A DNA stretch of 64,000 bases from Sporolactobacillus shoreicorticis (lineage in GTDB: Bacteria > Bacillota > Bacilli > Bacillales > Sporolactobacillaceae), in assembly GCF_024125445.1 (NCBI RefSeq), contig NZ_JAMXWM010000006.1:1-64000 (forward strand). The letters run 5' to 3'. A model generated the notes under the pieces. That model did no database searches and was not told the DNA's origin. It saw only the letters and a program-made list of their open reading frames with translations. A program made the position numbers and the translations under genes. Shown piece after piece: positions 46,101 through 54,145 of this stretch. How positions within the stretch are numbered: position 1 is the first letter of the stretch; the number at the start of each line of letters is the position of its first letter.

Positions 46101-46197
46101 CGATACGAAGGACATCGTGACGATGGCAACCGGGGCAATTCTCTTAGTAGGCGGTGGATTCTTAGCTATCTTCTCAAGAAGACGCAGAAAGAACTAA
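40141..46197 (+). CDS. LPXTG surface adhesin 1 with seven SdrD-B repeats
   Basis: A cell-wall-anchored protein of 2018 residues from TTG 40141 (GGGAG before it). TTG 40036, with GGAGG five bases before it, would add 35 residues. I prefer the later start because its signal peptide (basic region, then VALSLFVVFSQLSVTPL, cut near GKASAEG) matches that of adhesin 2. The region to about residue 955 holds an SdrG/fibrinogen-type N-domain and several Ig-like collagen-binding modules (NPSKITWQMDVNTRYQTISG; DTLPAGVNF). Residues 957-1906 are seven SdrD-B repeats with Ca-loop DTNRDGIQQDGE. A Lys/Thr-rich linker, LPITGD (about residue 1983), a hydrophobic helix and RRRRKN follow. The ligand is unknown. 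Confidence 0.88.
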   Translation: MRAKRLPLGFKKTKHNKVLKRLMIVALSLFVVFSQLSVTPLMGKASAEGTLNSDSGFHLSLSSFKVDGKSVSLIDTDINQNGTVDLTYHWSADDSVAIADGAAYTFSIPSQIDVGDGFSTDVFDSANNATVGTFTVGSDGTASIQFNGYYADHPNLKNRAGDLAINVSFSQSLKTGTVTQTIPFLSGTSYTLSFKPNTSIPDVSKNGSTDRDFNPSKITWQMDVNTRYQTISGAKVTDTLPAGVNFDKSNVKIYPLTVKLDGSKNDPEDEAVAALDSNKYTVSDPDPDGQFVITFTDPAITQPYRIVYETAIQDSKKSGSPTFKNEVTLGGTVDGSPISESINKTVTAQYAPFMTKSANNSYDPKTQTITWTINYNFNNSTVASPVLHDTVTGDSGYVDGSLTVKQVTPTNASGGYKDAVDVTSAADVTNVSSDKKTFDITLNNGQPTSDAYVITYKTQAADPDHVEQSDVSNVVTSNGKTSKTVTVKVHNVGITKSGSIDPTSNTINWTIDLNELGKTLSDQTDSTKGPTLTDTFGAGVTGFDPSSVVIKSKTGGDSLLADTDYTVIKNTNGFTINFHQAISTIEYLLTYATKYDPDNDVSSYNNSYELTYSDGSSKTETGGISIDPSDAEQYNGYKTGKYDAAAKTFTWDAVINFNSTAMGKATVTDTLVQNPDGNGGYNLVTTGEDGKPLIKVYKFNYNANVHSNTFSESSKGDLVDPADYGVTPATNAQGVTGFILTFKNAINGPYVIEYQSQPIGVAYSNGQYKNDVVLKDADITDDEGTSFSKTVTIPHSLDYTVKDGKMSDDKNTVNWIVEINKAQSDLGTGVSLKDQLSINQTYDHDSFKLYSAVVDSETGDLTKGGQIPANDYSLSFTPTADDVGESFELKFTSGEDINKAYILTYDQNIVRSKGLTNISNNAFVEGTGYTSTPYSEPVNVRIVSGSATGSGEDVGYVSVGDYVWFDKDRNGVQDDDEDGIPGVVLKVKRSDGEAIIMPDGSSQTSLEQTTDSSGYYQFKNLPALPGGQHYMVSIDGNNQSTKNALDGKVPTTEHQGDSAKDSSTDTAESGDLKNDGDSDQTLDFGFKVPSVSVGDYVWKDTNRDGIQQDGEDGINGVKLNLVVVDGSGATVSTDVKTIDGESVEPQVTSEHDGKKGYYHFADLPLLPDGEYYQTVIDKNDSVTVEALKNLIPTKNNATAKDKDSSEWLSTATALNNDGDDDPTLDFGFVEKSVSVGDYVWKDTNRDGIQQNGEDGINGVRLSVSVVDADGQVVKSKFTDVFGNEVGTQTTAKNETTGKDGYYLFPNLPALPSDQYYQVTINQNQSASALANLIPTLAGQGNDRKKDSSTWSATSEALTENGDDDPTLDFGFVQKSVSVGDYVWKDTNRDGIQQDGESGINDVQVHLTLVDANGEHPVTDVFGYSVQPQKTGTKDGNKGYYQFVNLPALLLGQLYRVTVDGDADSSKTALSNLIPTLAGQGGKTQDSSSNFADSISLPDDQDNDPTLDFGYIEKSVSVGDYIWLDKNKNGIQDNNESGIENVVVNVTGPDGKPVIDVFGKEVKAAKTDSKGYYEFDDLPALPEGKHYTVTIDQNASKDALTNLIPTKEKVGGDSAKDSSSWKSESGNLIENGDSDTTLDFGFIQKSVSVGDYVWLDMNKDGIQNDNEKGIEGVTVTIQGPNGQAVKDNDGKEITVTKTDKGGHYEFTNLPSLPAGQHYTVRIDRDASESALTNLAPTKENGTSNKDKDSSAWTSESSNLINDGDKDLSLDFGFIEKSVSVGDYIWLDKDRNGVQNKSESGIPGVVIVITGPDGKPVTDLSGKVVKPVKTDSKGHYEFINLPSLPEGKHYMVSIDREASKGVLKGLIPAKENGTNDKSKDSSTWKAESGNLINDGDKDFTLDFGFAEETVSLVLKGGKPGAIYNVVNEDGRIIARGVMADEEGNVNFKGLANGKYHLVLIRGVEAEAQTTQKPKTKAKAKETKELPITGDTKDIVTMATGAILLVGGGFLAIFSRRRRKN
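43011..45860 (+). repeat. Seven tandem SdrD-B coding repeats
   Basis: Seven units each opening S-V-G-D-Y-V/I-W start near 43011, 43409, 43832, 44261, 44680, 45073 and 45466, with a period of about 390-430 bases. Units 2-4 are closest to each other (SVGDYVWKDTNRDGIQQ); units 5-7 form a second group (DYIWLDKNKNG type). All end T/S-L-D-F-G-F/Y. This suggests stepwise internal duplication and makes repeat-number variation likely. Confidence 0.85.
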
Positions 46198-46213
46198 ACA
46201 GACAGTAAAATCA

Positions 46214-46252
46214 AAGGCACTTGATCATAAATCATGATCAGGTGCCTTTTTT
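46214..46252 (+). terminator. Terminator of adhesin 1
   Basis: AAGGCACTTGATCAT (46214-46228) pairs with ATGATCAGGTGCCTT (46234-46248), one G-U pair, followed by TTTT. Its GCAC-TTGATCAT core resembles the terminator at 54088. Confidence 0.88.
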
Positions 46253-46289
46253 ACAAGTCAAGAAAGTATATGATTTTACAGCAAAAAGG

Positions 46290-46411
46290 TTATGAAGAAA
46301 CGTGCAGGTGCGGGATTCCTGCGGGAGCTCCTGCAGGCATTTACTTGTTTGAGGAGGTTCCCGGACAGCCTGCGAGCGACCAGTTGATCGCGAGCAACCG
46401 AAGCGTATTCA
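46290..46411. repeat. GC-rich intergenic element of Bacillaceae type
   Basis: Contains GCGGGATTCCTGCGGGAGCT, CCTGCAGGC, GAGGTTCCCGGACAGCCTGC and GATCGCGAGCAACCGAAGCG. Phrases like C-T-C-C-T-G-C-G-G-G-A followed by G-A-G-G-x-T-C and C-G-G-A-C are common in intergenic repeats of Bacillaceae. It has no coding frame. Confidence 0.35.
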
Positions 46412-46440
46412 AAACCAGGCGTTTTTTGCCCGGTTTTTCT
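46412..46440 (-). terminator. Terminator-like hairpin of the DUF3885 gene
   Basis: On the minus strand, just past the stop, AAAACCGGGC pairs with GCCTGGTTTT around the loop AAAAAAC. The same 25 bases occur almost unchanged and inverted at 14404-14429. Confidence 0.5.
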
Positions 46441-47119
46441 AATTTGCGAAGAGAGAATCTGCGTGCTTACGGTCGAAGTCATCAAGCCAGAGGCTATATT
46501 TTTCATAGATTGGTCTGAGTATTGCTTTATCGGTAGCAATGATTTCGCAGCCACGGTCATCATAGATGAAATAAATGAGCTGTTCCGTACGATTAATGAA
46601 AAAAAGATCCGGGTAAGCAGCGAAACAGCGCGATGTGCCAAACCGAGGCTTTAAAAGCGGAAAGTCTTCATTACAGGCAGCTTGGATCAGCAATGGCGCG
46701 CGCAAATCTCGAGCCTTGCATTTAAGAATAAATTGGGATGTTACAAACTGATCCGCATTCCCTTCATCTATGAAAGGGTAGGGGATGTTTCGCTGCACCA
46801 GTTTACTGAGAAGTGATTTATTTTTTACACGGCGATCATAGGTTTTTATTCGGCCACTCGCCAATTTCATATGTTTATTTTGATAGACACTCGTGACTAA
46901 AAAAAGTTCATCCTGTTTTGAAAATAGCGCATTAAATAAAGCTGAAGCCTGTTCGTATACTCTTTCAAACATCTGCTTGTTCAGGCTGCCGTCTTTGTTA
47001 AATGGATACATATCCTTCGCAAATGGAAAATGAATACCAATTTCCCACTGGTCGGTTAAAGAGGGCCCAAGAACAAGTTTTGGGAAATGCATCTGTAAAA
47101 AGAGGTCAAGTTCATGCAT
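46439..47119 (-). CDS. DUF3885 protein
   Basis: A 226-residue cytoplasmic protein. It matches DUF3885 in layout: SLTDQWEIGIHFPFAKDMYP near the start, FLVTSVYQNKHM in the middle, and a conserved end PDLFFINRTEQLIYFIYDDRGCEII then YEKYSLWLDDFDR. The family's function is unknown; it often occurs singly in Bacillales genomes. It lies in the opposite direction between the two adhesin genes and splits them into separate transcripts. Confidence 0.8.
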   Translation of the reverse strand: MHELDLFLQMHFPKLVLGPSLTDQWEIGIHFPFAKDMYPFNKDGSLNKQMFERVYEQASALFNALFSKQDELFLVTSVYQNKHMKLASGRIKTYDRRVKNKSLLSKLVQRNIPYPFIDEGNADQFVTSQFILKCKARDLRAPLLIQAACNEDFPLLKPRFGTSRCFAAYPDLFFINRTEQLIYFIYDDRGCEIIATDKAILRPIYEKYSLWLDDFDRKHADSLFAN

Positions 47120-47731
47120 GGAATGCGTTCCTTTTGAAAATGATCAGAATTTTTAGAGAGGAAAAAGCATTTTAGTGGTTCAGAATCTGTACAGTTAACC
47201 CAATTATAATAAAATTATAAGCCAATACCAAAGAATCACAAGTGAATTGTGGAAGCTGTTGGAAAACCGACACAAGTTGTTTGTATTTTCTCCACAAAAA
47301 AACGGGAGGTTTTGGAATGATGCATGAAAATGTAGCTCTGAATCTTATGTCCCGGCCAATAACCCGCCGTAACAACCACTGTCTATTCTAGTCACTTGAC
47401 CTGATTGTTTTTATTTGAGCTGTGATTCGAACTGCTTCTTACCCACTAGCGTGTGTATCGTCATTGAGAAATGTGGCTTCAACAGCCATAGAAATTACCA
47501 ATAATATGAAACCGTTGCCAATTAATTCCTAATATAAGGGGTCTAAAACGGCATATTCTACGAATCGGAGAATATATTAAAAATCGTCCCAAAAGTGAGT
47601 TCACTCGAAGAGAAGAGTTTGGCATTTTCACAATGTCAGGTGCGCGAGAGGGACAAGGGGTCATCGTTATAAGTCTCTGTGTCTCTTTTTTGTCTTGTGA
47701 ATCAGTAGATAAATAGAAAGGATGAATGTAG
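47120..47731. other. Long leader region upstream of adhesin 2
   Basis: About 610 bases without a convincing gene. It contains AT-rich stretches (TTATAATAAAATTATAA near 47205) suitable for a promoter and a weak GAGAGGGACA...TGTCTCT pairing followed by T-runs near 47650-47690. The distance suggests a long 5' leader or complex control of adhesin 2. Confidence 0.4.
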
Positions 47732-50700
47732 ATGAGCGTATCATGGAAAGCGCGCCTCGGCAGAAAACACAGGTCACTAAGAAACCTGTTCATTGCTTTG
47801 CTGTCGACGTTTGTCGTTATGGCACAATTCAGCAATTTTTCCATTGGAAGAGCGCAAGCAGACGAAGCGGCGAACCATCCGTTTTTTGATTCTGTACTTG
47901 TTACCGATCTTAATAATCAAGAGGTTGATCTGGAAAAGACGGACAGCAACCCGCTGACGACCGGAGATGCTGTGCATCTTGAATACAGTTGGTCGCAAAA
48001 AGAAGACGTGACGCTGAATCCCGATAAAAAGATCACCGTTCAGATTCCGAAAGAGCTGAAGTTTGATAAAGAGCTTAGCGGCGATGTGACGAATGGCAAC
48101 CAAATCATCGGAACGTATCAAATTGACACAACGGACGATGCGAATAAATTAACAATTCATTTTAATGATCAGGCGAAAGATCTAACGAATGCGGCAGGAA
48201 AAATTAAATTTGACGCAGCTTTTGCTGCGCAAATAGATAAGGATACGACAAAATTTGAACTTCCGTTTGACCTTGGTGAAAATCAAGTTCAAAAGTTGGA
48301 AGTGCCTGTGAAAGCTGCGGTGACAACAGAGCAAGATGGAAATTCTGCAACTGCTGATGACGGGCAGAAACAACCGGATGATTCATCATCTGAACCGGCG
48401 CAGGAAGAAACGAAGACTCCTGATTTTTCCGCCAAACAGGCGAAACAGGATGATAGCAGCTCAGTGGAATCAGGCAAACCGGATACCAAGGCTGATGGGA
48501 CTGCCAAAGACAGCGGAAAAAAGATTGAACGCGGCTTCAGCAGTCGCGCCACAACACAGGCTGCGAAGCAAATAACGCAAAATATTTTAACCGGTGTGAC
48601 GTTAACGGATAAAGACGGCAAACCATTTAACGAAGACAATCCGGCTAATACGGATGATCCGGCGAATGTCAAGTTTACATGGGCGATTCCGGACAATCTT
48701 GGCACGACGATCAACGCTGGAGACACCTATGAATTTGATCTGCCCACTATTTTTAAAATGCAAAACCCTGTTAGCGGGACGCTTGATGACTATGGTACAT
48801 TCACAATTGACGAGAACGGTCATGTAGTGATGACATTTAATGATCAAGTGAAAGAAAACTCGGATGTGCACGGAACACTGTTTGTGAATACCAAATTTGA
48901 TAAAAAAGAAATCACAGGTCCGGTTGATCAGCAAATTAAATTTCCTGTGAACAATGATTCACCGGTCGTAACGGTACATTTTAAACCCGATGTAAAAAGT
49001 ACAATTGATAAAACAGGGGAACTGGATAAAGGTTTAAATCCTACTGAAGTTACTTGGAATGTCGATGTAAATAAGGAACTGGAAAAGATAACCAATGCCA
49101 AGGTAACTGAGAATTGGCCTTCGGGTATCAATTTCAACTCGGTAAAAGTCTACAAACTTAATGTAGATGTACAAGGCAATGTAACTCAGGGGGATGAACT
49201 CACTTCAGGATATTCTATTGACACCAACGGCAATGTTACTTTTGACGGAACGATTGATTCTGCCTACCGACTGGTCTATACCACAAGCATTGATAATTCG
49301 GCGAAACCGGATGACGGCGGTGAAGTGAAGTTCATCAACAAGGCAACATTTGGCGGAAATGAATTCGACCCTATCCCTGCTGAAGCAACGGTCACGGCGA
49401 ACTATGGAAAAACAGTTGAAAAGTCAAATACCGGTTACGATGGTGATTCGCAGACCTTCAGCTGGAAAATCAACTACAATTTCGGCGAGAAAGAGATCAC
49501 TAAAAATGACGCGACAATCACCGATAATTTCAATTCAACGGATTTGCAATTAGTGGATGGATTGAAAGTGCAGAAGGTCGATTCGTTTGACGGAACAACG
49601 CCTAAACTTGGCAGCACGCTTACCGAAGGAACGGACTATACGCTTGAAAAAACAAGCATGGGCTTCACCATACATTTCAATGACAAGGTGACCTCTGCTT
49701 ATGTCATCACCTATCAGACAAAGGTCAAAGACGGTGTGATTATTGATAATCCAACAAATTTTAAAAATGGTGTGACCACCGGAAATGGAAGCAGCGGAGG
49801 TTCAAGCGGTCAAGCGACCCAGCAGAATATTACCAAAGGTTATTCCAACATCAACTACACCGATAAAACGGTGGACTGGAATCTCACAATTAATAAAAAT
49901 AAGTATGAAATGAACAATTGGAAGCTTGATGATACGTTTACAAGCGGAGGACTGTCGTATGTTGCTGATTCGCTAAAGATACTGGATAAATCTAAGGATG
50001 ATTATTTACTTGAAGAAAATAAGGACTATACACTGACGCTGAAACCGGACAATAAAGGTTTTAACATTGTGTTCATCGGCGATTATGCGAAAACGAGTAG
50101 CAAATTCACGATTTCTTATACAGCCAAATTTAACGTCGATTTTTCGAATCAAAAGAATGTAAAAAACTCAGCTACCGCAACATGGACCGACCAATATGGT
50201 AAAGATCATTCAAATGATGCGAGTGCTGATTTCAATGTCAATGGTCAGACCCAGTTTAATGGCTTTAAAAATGGTACGTACAATGCTGTTGACAAGGTCA
50301 TTACTTGGAAAGTCGGTGTCAACTACAACGGCGAAAAGGCGAATAATGCCTCCATCACTGACCCAGTTACTGGCAACCAGAAATTTGTCCCCGGTTCGGT
50401 AGTCGTGAAAAGCTACACGATTAATCCAGGCGGATCGGTTAAAGAAGGAGCTTCGCTTGATCCATCAAAATATGAGGTCATCGAACCGTCCGCAGACAAT
50501 AACAAAACACTGACTGTTAAATTCAAGACGGACAAAGACGATACCAATCAATATATGGTTGAGTTTAAGACATCTTTGGATGGTCAGGTCGTCAATGGTT
50601 CAAGCAGCTACACGAATATCGCCACCTACCATAACGAGGGATATTCGGACCGTGATATAACCGGCACTGTCTCGATAACAAATGGCGGCAAGCTGGTCAC

Positions 50701-53700
50701 TAAAAATGGTGCTCAAAGCGGAATTTATGTCAATTGGTTTGTCAATGTCAATCCAAGCCAGTCGGCACTGGATGACGTAACGGTGACTGACGATCCGTCT
50801 GATAATCAGATTTTGGATGAGAATTCGTTCAAAGTTTATGAAGCCAAGTATGACAATGGCGGAGCGACTTTCGAAAATGGGAATCTGGTTCCGGATACAG
50901 CTAAAGAGCTGCAGCGCGACAAGGATTATACGTTAACGATTACAACGGATAATACGACTGGCAAGCAGCAATTTGTGCTGAAATTCATCGGCAATTACAA
51001 ACATATTGATCGCGCATATGCCGTTCAATATCGTTCGCTGATCAATATTGCCGGTTCAAGTGAGGATGTCACAAACCAAGTAAAAATAAGCGGCGACAAT
51101 GTGCAAACCGTAACGCAGGATACAACGCAAACGATCACTGTTGCGATTTCAACCGGCGGCGGCTCTGCGACTGGAAAAAAAGGTACGTTGCGCGTTCTGA
51201 AAAACGGAGCGTTCGGATCGATCCTTCCGGGTGCAGTATTCCAACTTTGGAATAAGGATAATGATCAATTGCTGCGAACGGGAACAACCGCAGAGGATGG
51301 CACCGTGACCTTTGGAAATATCCGTTATGGCGACTATCTTCTGAAGGAAGTTCAAGCGCCGATCGGTTATACGATCAGTGATGCTCTTGTCTCAGGTATA
51401 CCGGTCAAAATTAATGCGGATTCAACAGTGGACGGTGTGTACACTACGATTGTTGATGAGCAGAATAAAGTCACACTGACCAAAAAAGATGCTTCCGGGA
51501 ATGTGCTTCTAGGTGCGACTTTCAAGTTGGAGCAAAGTATAGGTGGCGTATATGTTCCTTATAATTACGGTTCGGATATTAAGAGCGGCAGTAATGGGGA
51601 GATAGTGCTCGCCGGACTGCCTGTCGGCGCTTATCGCCTGACCGAAACTCAAGCGCCTGCCGGCTATCTGGTAAACACCAAACCAATTGAATTTACGGTA
51701 ACGAAGAACGTGAGCAATCAGCTCCCGGATGTCGATGCCGGAACGCTCACTGACTATCAAGGCAGCGCAAGGCTGCTGAAAACAGATAGCGACGGAAATG
51801 ATCTAAAAGGTGCGGTATTCAATATTGCTGATCAAGACGGGAAAACAGTTCAGGAAGGTCTGATTTCTGATGAGGATGGTATCGTTCAAAGCAAAGAGAC
51901 GTTGTCACCGGGGACATACTATTTTGTTGAAACGAAAGCACCTGCCGGTTACTTGATTAATACGGAGAAAATCAAGTTCACGATTAACAGCAGTACTTTA
52001 GAGAAACCGACTGTCGTAACGGCAGGCAAAGCAGTTAACTACAAAGGTTCCGTTGAACTGAAGAAGGTCGATGCGGAAGGAAATGGTCTTAAAGGAGCCG
52101 AATTCAAGATCATTAATGCTGATGGGAAAACAATTCAAGAAAATCTGGAGTCGGGTGAAGATGGTGTTGTCAAAACGGACGGACTTGCACCGGGAAGCTA
52201 CCAATTCGTTGAGACGAAAGCACCGATCGGTTACGTTTTAAATACGGATAAAATTGATTTTACGATCTCAACAGATGCGGCAGGAAAACCTGCCGTGGCA
52301 GATGCTGGAAAAGCCCTTAATTATCAAGGAACAGTAGAACTGACTAAGGTTGATTCTAATGGGAACGGACTTGAAGGAGCTGAATTCAAAATCATTGATG
52401 CGGAAGGTAAAACCGTTCAGGATCAATTAAAATCGGATAAAGACGGCAGAGTTAAAGCAAAGAATCTGAAACCGGGTACTTATCGCTTTGTAGAAACCAA
52501 GGCACCTGCCGGTTACCTGATTAATTCCGATAAGATCGCATTTACAATTGCGGATCATGCCAAAGGAACACCAAGCGTTGTCAAAGCGGATGACGCAGTC
52601 AACTATAAAGGATCCGTTGAACTGAAGAAAGTGGATCAGGACGGCAACGGACTTGAAGGAGCGGTATTCAACCTCCTTGATCAGGATGGCAAAGTAATCC
52701 GTGAAGGATTAACTTCCGATACCGACGGCTTGATCAGGGCGGATGGACTTGCGCCTGGCGACTATCAACTGGTTGAGACGAAAGCGCCAAATGGCTACCT
52801 GCTTAACGCATCGGCCAAGACATTCACCATTCAGAATGAAGATCAAGACAAACCAGCCGTTGTGAAGCTGACAAAAACAGACGAAGTAAACAGCGTCACC
52901 CTGACAAAGGTTGATAAAAATGATTCACACACTGTTTTGAAGGGAGCGGAATTCAAGCTTGTTGACAGTAATGGCGACACGGTGACCAAGGATGCCAATG
53001 GAAATAAGTTGAAGGACATTTGGACAACGGATAAGCACGGGCAGTTCACCGTAAGCAATTTGCCTGAAGGTGACTATCAACTCATCGAAACCAAGGCACC
53101 GGCGAACTACGGTCTGGATACAACGCCGATTCCATTCAAGATAAAGCGAACGGATCAGAAAGGCACTGAACTCACGGCGATGAACAGACTTGCGCCGGGT
53201 GATGTAAAACTAACAAAAGTGGATGCGAACGATAAGGCTACCGTGCTTCAAGGGGCAGAATTTAAGCTCCAAGACAGCAAAGGAAATCCGGTTACGAAGG
53301 ATTTAAACGGTAAAGATTTGCCTGAGGTCTGGACGACGGATGAAAATGGTGCATTTATCGTTAAGGGACTGACACCTGGAGATTACCGGTTCATAGAGAT
53401 CAAAGCACCGCAGGGTTATCAGCTTGATAATACACCAACTCCGTTCTCAATTGCTAAAGGGCAAACGAAACCGGTGGAAGTTACAGCAGTGAATAAGGTA
53501 ATTCCGGTTCTTGAACGCGGCGTTGATGCTGAGCAGCAAAGTAACGGAACGCCGAAATCCGAATCAACGGCTAAACCGCATACCGGCGCAACAATCGCGC
53601 GTGGACAGTTAGGGCTCGAGGAAACATCAGCACGAAAGAATAATAAAAATCTGCCGACAACTGGCGATACCAACGATTTACTCACTATGCTCATTGGGAT

Positions 53701-53758
53701 TATGCTCCTGCTTGGCGGAGGTTCAATCGCTGCATTGACTCGAAGAAAACATGATTAA
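47732..53758 (+). CDS. LPXTG surface adhesin 2 with eight SpaA/Cna-B repeats
   Basis: A 2008-residue cell-wall-anchored protein. The signal peptide is basic then LFIALLSTFVVMAQFSNFS, cut near AQADE. Residues 46-200 are an SdrG-like domain. Residues 203-270 are a Ser/Asp/Glu-rich linker, then a second copy of the same domain follows (about 283-425). Collagen-binding-type Ig modules run to about 1140 (TGELDKGLNPTEVTWNVDVN). Eight SpaA/Cna-B domains span about 1149-1920 with isopeptide-type Lys (VELKKVD) and Glu (FVETKAPAGY). It ends NLPTTGD, a hydrophobic helix and TRRKHD. The ATG follows AAAGGATG. Self-formed isopeptide bonds would stiffen the stalk; the ligand is unknown. Confidence 0.9.
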   Translation: MSVSWKARLGRKHRSLRNLFIALLSTFVVMAQFSNFSIGRAQADEAANHPFFDSVLVTDLNNQEVDLEKTDSNPLTTGDAVHLEYSWSQKEDVTLNPDKKITVQIPKELKFDKELSGDVTNGNQIIGTYQIDTTDDANKLTIHFNDQAKDLTNAAGKIKFDAAFAAQIDKDTTKFELPFDLGENQVQKLEVPVKAAVTTEQDGNSATADDGQKQPDDSSSEPAQEETKTPDFSAKQAKQDDSSSVESGKPDTKADGTAKDSGKKIERGFSSRATTQAAKQITQNILTGVTLTDKDGKPFNEDNPANTDDPANVKFTWAIPDNLGTTINAGDTYEFDLPTIFKMQNPVSGTLDDYGTFTIDENGHVVMTFNDQVKENSDVHGTLFVNTKFDKKEITGPVDQQIKFPVNNDSPVVTVHFKPDVKSTIDKTGELDKGLNPTEVTWNVDVNKELEKITNAKVTENWPSGINFNSVKVYKLNVDVQGNVTQGDELTSGYSIDTNGNVTFDGTIDSAYRLVYTTSIDNSAKPDDGGEVKFINKATFGGNEFDPIPAEATVTANYGKTVEKSNTGYDGDSQTFSWKINYNFGEKEITKNDATITDNFNSTDLQLVDGLKVQKVDSFDGTTPKLGSTLTEGTDYTLEKTSMGFTIHFNDKVTSAYVITYQTKVKDGVIIDNPTNFKNGVTTGNGSSGGSSGQATQQNITKGYSNINYTDKTVDWNLTINKNKYEMNNWKLDDTFTSGGLSYVADSLKILDKSKDDYLLEENKDYTLTLKPDNKGFNIVFIGDYAKTSSKFTISYTAKFNVDFSNQKNVKNSATATWTDQYGKDHSNDASADFNVNGQTQFNGFKNGTYNAVDKVITWKVGVNYNGEKANNASITDPVTGNQKFVPGSVVVKSYTINPGGSVKEGASLDPSKYEVIEPSADNNKTLTVKFKTDKDDTNQYMVEFKTSLDGQVVNGSSSYTNIATYHNEGYSDRDITGTVSITNGGKLVTKNGAQSGIYVNWFVNVNPSQSALDDVTVTDDPSDNQILDENSFKVYEAKYDNGGATFENGNLVPDTAKELQRDKDYTLTITTDNTTGKQQFVLKFIGNYKHIDRAYAVQYRSLINIAGSSEDVTNQVKISGDNVQTVTQDTTQTITVAISTGGGSATGKKGTLRVLKNGAFGSILPGAVFQLWNKDNDQLLRTGTTAEDGTVTFGNIRYGDYLLKEVQAPIGYTISDALVSGIPVKINADSTVDGVYTTIVDEQNKVTLTKKDASGNVLLGATFKLEQSIGGVYVPYNYGSDIKSGSNGEIVLAGLPVGAYRLTETQAPAGYLVNTKPIEFTVTKNVSNQLPDVDAGTLTDYQGSARLLKTDSDGNDLKGAVFNIADQDGKTVQEGLISDEDGIVQSKETLSPGTYYFVETKAPAGYLINTEKIKFTINSSTLEKPTVVTAGKAVNYKGSVELKKVDAEGNGLKGAEFKIINADGKTIQENLESGEDGVVKTDGLAPGSYQFVETKAPIGYVLNTDKIDFTISTDAAGKPAVADAGKALNYQGTVELTKVDSNGNGLEGAEFKIIDAEGKTVQDQLKSDKDGRVKAKNLKPGTYRFVETKAPAGYLINSDKIAFTIADHAKGTPSVVKADDAVNYKGSVELKKVDQDGNGLEGAVFNLLDQDGKVIREGLTSDTDGLIRADGLAPGDYQLVETKAPNGYLLNASAKTFTIQNEDQDKPAVVKLTKTDEVNSVTLTKVDKNDSHTVLKGAEFKLVDSNGDTVTKDANGNKLKDIWTTDKHGQFTVSNLPEGDYQLIETKAPANYGLDTTPIPFKIKRTDQKGTELTAMNRLAPGDVKLTKVDANDKATVLQGAEFKLQDSKGNPVTKDLNGKDLPEVWTTDENGAFIVKGLTPGDYRFIEIKAPQGYQLDNTPTPFSIAKGQTKPVEVTAVNKVIPVLERGVDAEQQSNGTPKSESTAKPHTGATIARGQLGLEETSARKNNKNLPTTGDTNDLLTMLIGIMLLLGGGSIAALTRRKHD
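51176..53490 (+). repeat. Eight tandem SpaA/Cna-B coding repeats
   Basis: Units end in E-T/I-K/Q-A-P-x-x-Y and begin with a strand carrying the bonding Lys. Six are about 75-90 residues; the last two are longer (they insert VTKDANGNKLKDIWTTD and VTKDLNGKDLPEVWTTD). Units 3-6 are most alike, pointing to recent duplication. Confidence 0.82.
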
Positions 53759-53766
53759 TCGATTGA

Positions 53767-53804
53767 AAAACTCCCGATCAGAATTATCTGATCGAGAGTT
53801 TTTT
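53767..53804 (+). terminator. Terminator of adhesin 2
   Basis: AAAACTCCCGATCAGA (53767-53782) pairs with TCTGATCGAGAGTTTT (53787-53802), with one mismatch, then TT. Confidence 0.85.
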
Positions 53805-53854
53805 GTTGTCTGAGAAAACTATTCGATTCGAGCCATTGGAAAGAAAAACAGTGA

Positions 53855-53965
53855 CGCTAATGCCTGACTAAGGGTCAGGATTGGGTTCAATGCACGAAAC
53901 TGTGAGTCAATGCACAAGCCTTGATGCCTATGCCTGAACATGGGATATGAGACTCAATGAGCAAT
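53855..53965 (+). repeat. Degenerate 21-base repeat downstream of adhesin 2
   Basis: Units such as CAATGCACGAAACTGTGAGT, CAATGCACAAGCCTTGATGC and CTATGCCTGAACATGGGA recur at about 20-27 bases. They share CMATGCACGAAAC and the phrase GGGTCAGG/GGCTCAGG with the array at 39696-39836 upstream of adhesin 1. Confidence 0.5.
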
Positions 53966-54087
53966 TTTCCGTACGGAAACACAGTATTCCGTGCGGCGAA
54001 GGAAAAACAGGGCGGTCGCCTGCCTTCGGAATCATTGGCCTTGCTGGAAGAAGAAAACCTTTGATTAATTGATTAGGATAACAATTA

Positions 54088-54126
54088 GCACCTGATCATG
54101 GTAAGATTTGATCAGATGCTTTTTTT
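54088..54126 (+). terminator. Terminator ahead of the sortase gene
   Basis: GCACCTGATCA (54088-54098) pairs with TGATCAGATGC (54109-54119), one mismatch, followed by seven T. It ends about 20 bases before the sortase ATG, so it may attenuate sortase transcription. Confidence 0.7.
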
Positions 54127-54145
54127 GATAAAGGCGGGATTATAT

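Noticed and set aside
43011-53490. CRISPR or satellite array
   Set aside because: The regular repeats at 43-46 and 51-53.5 kb are coding domain repeats of 75-140 residues, not short direct repeats with spacers.
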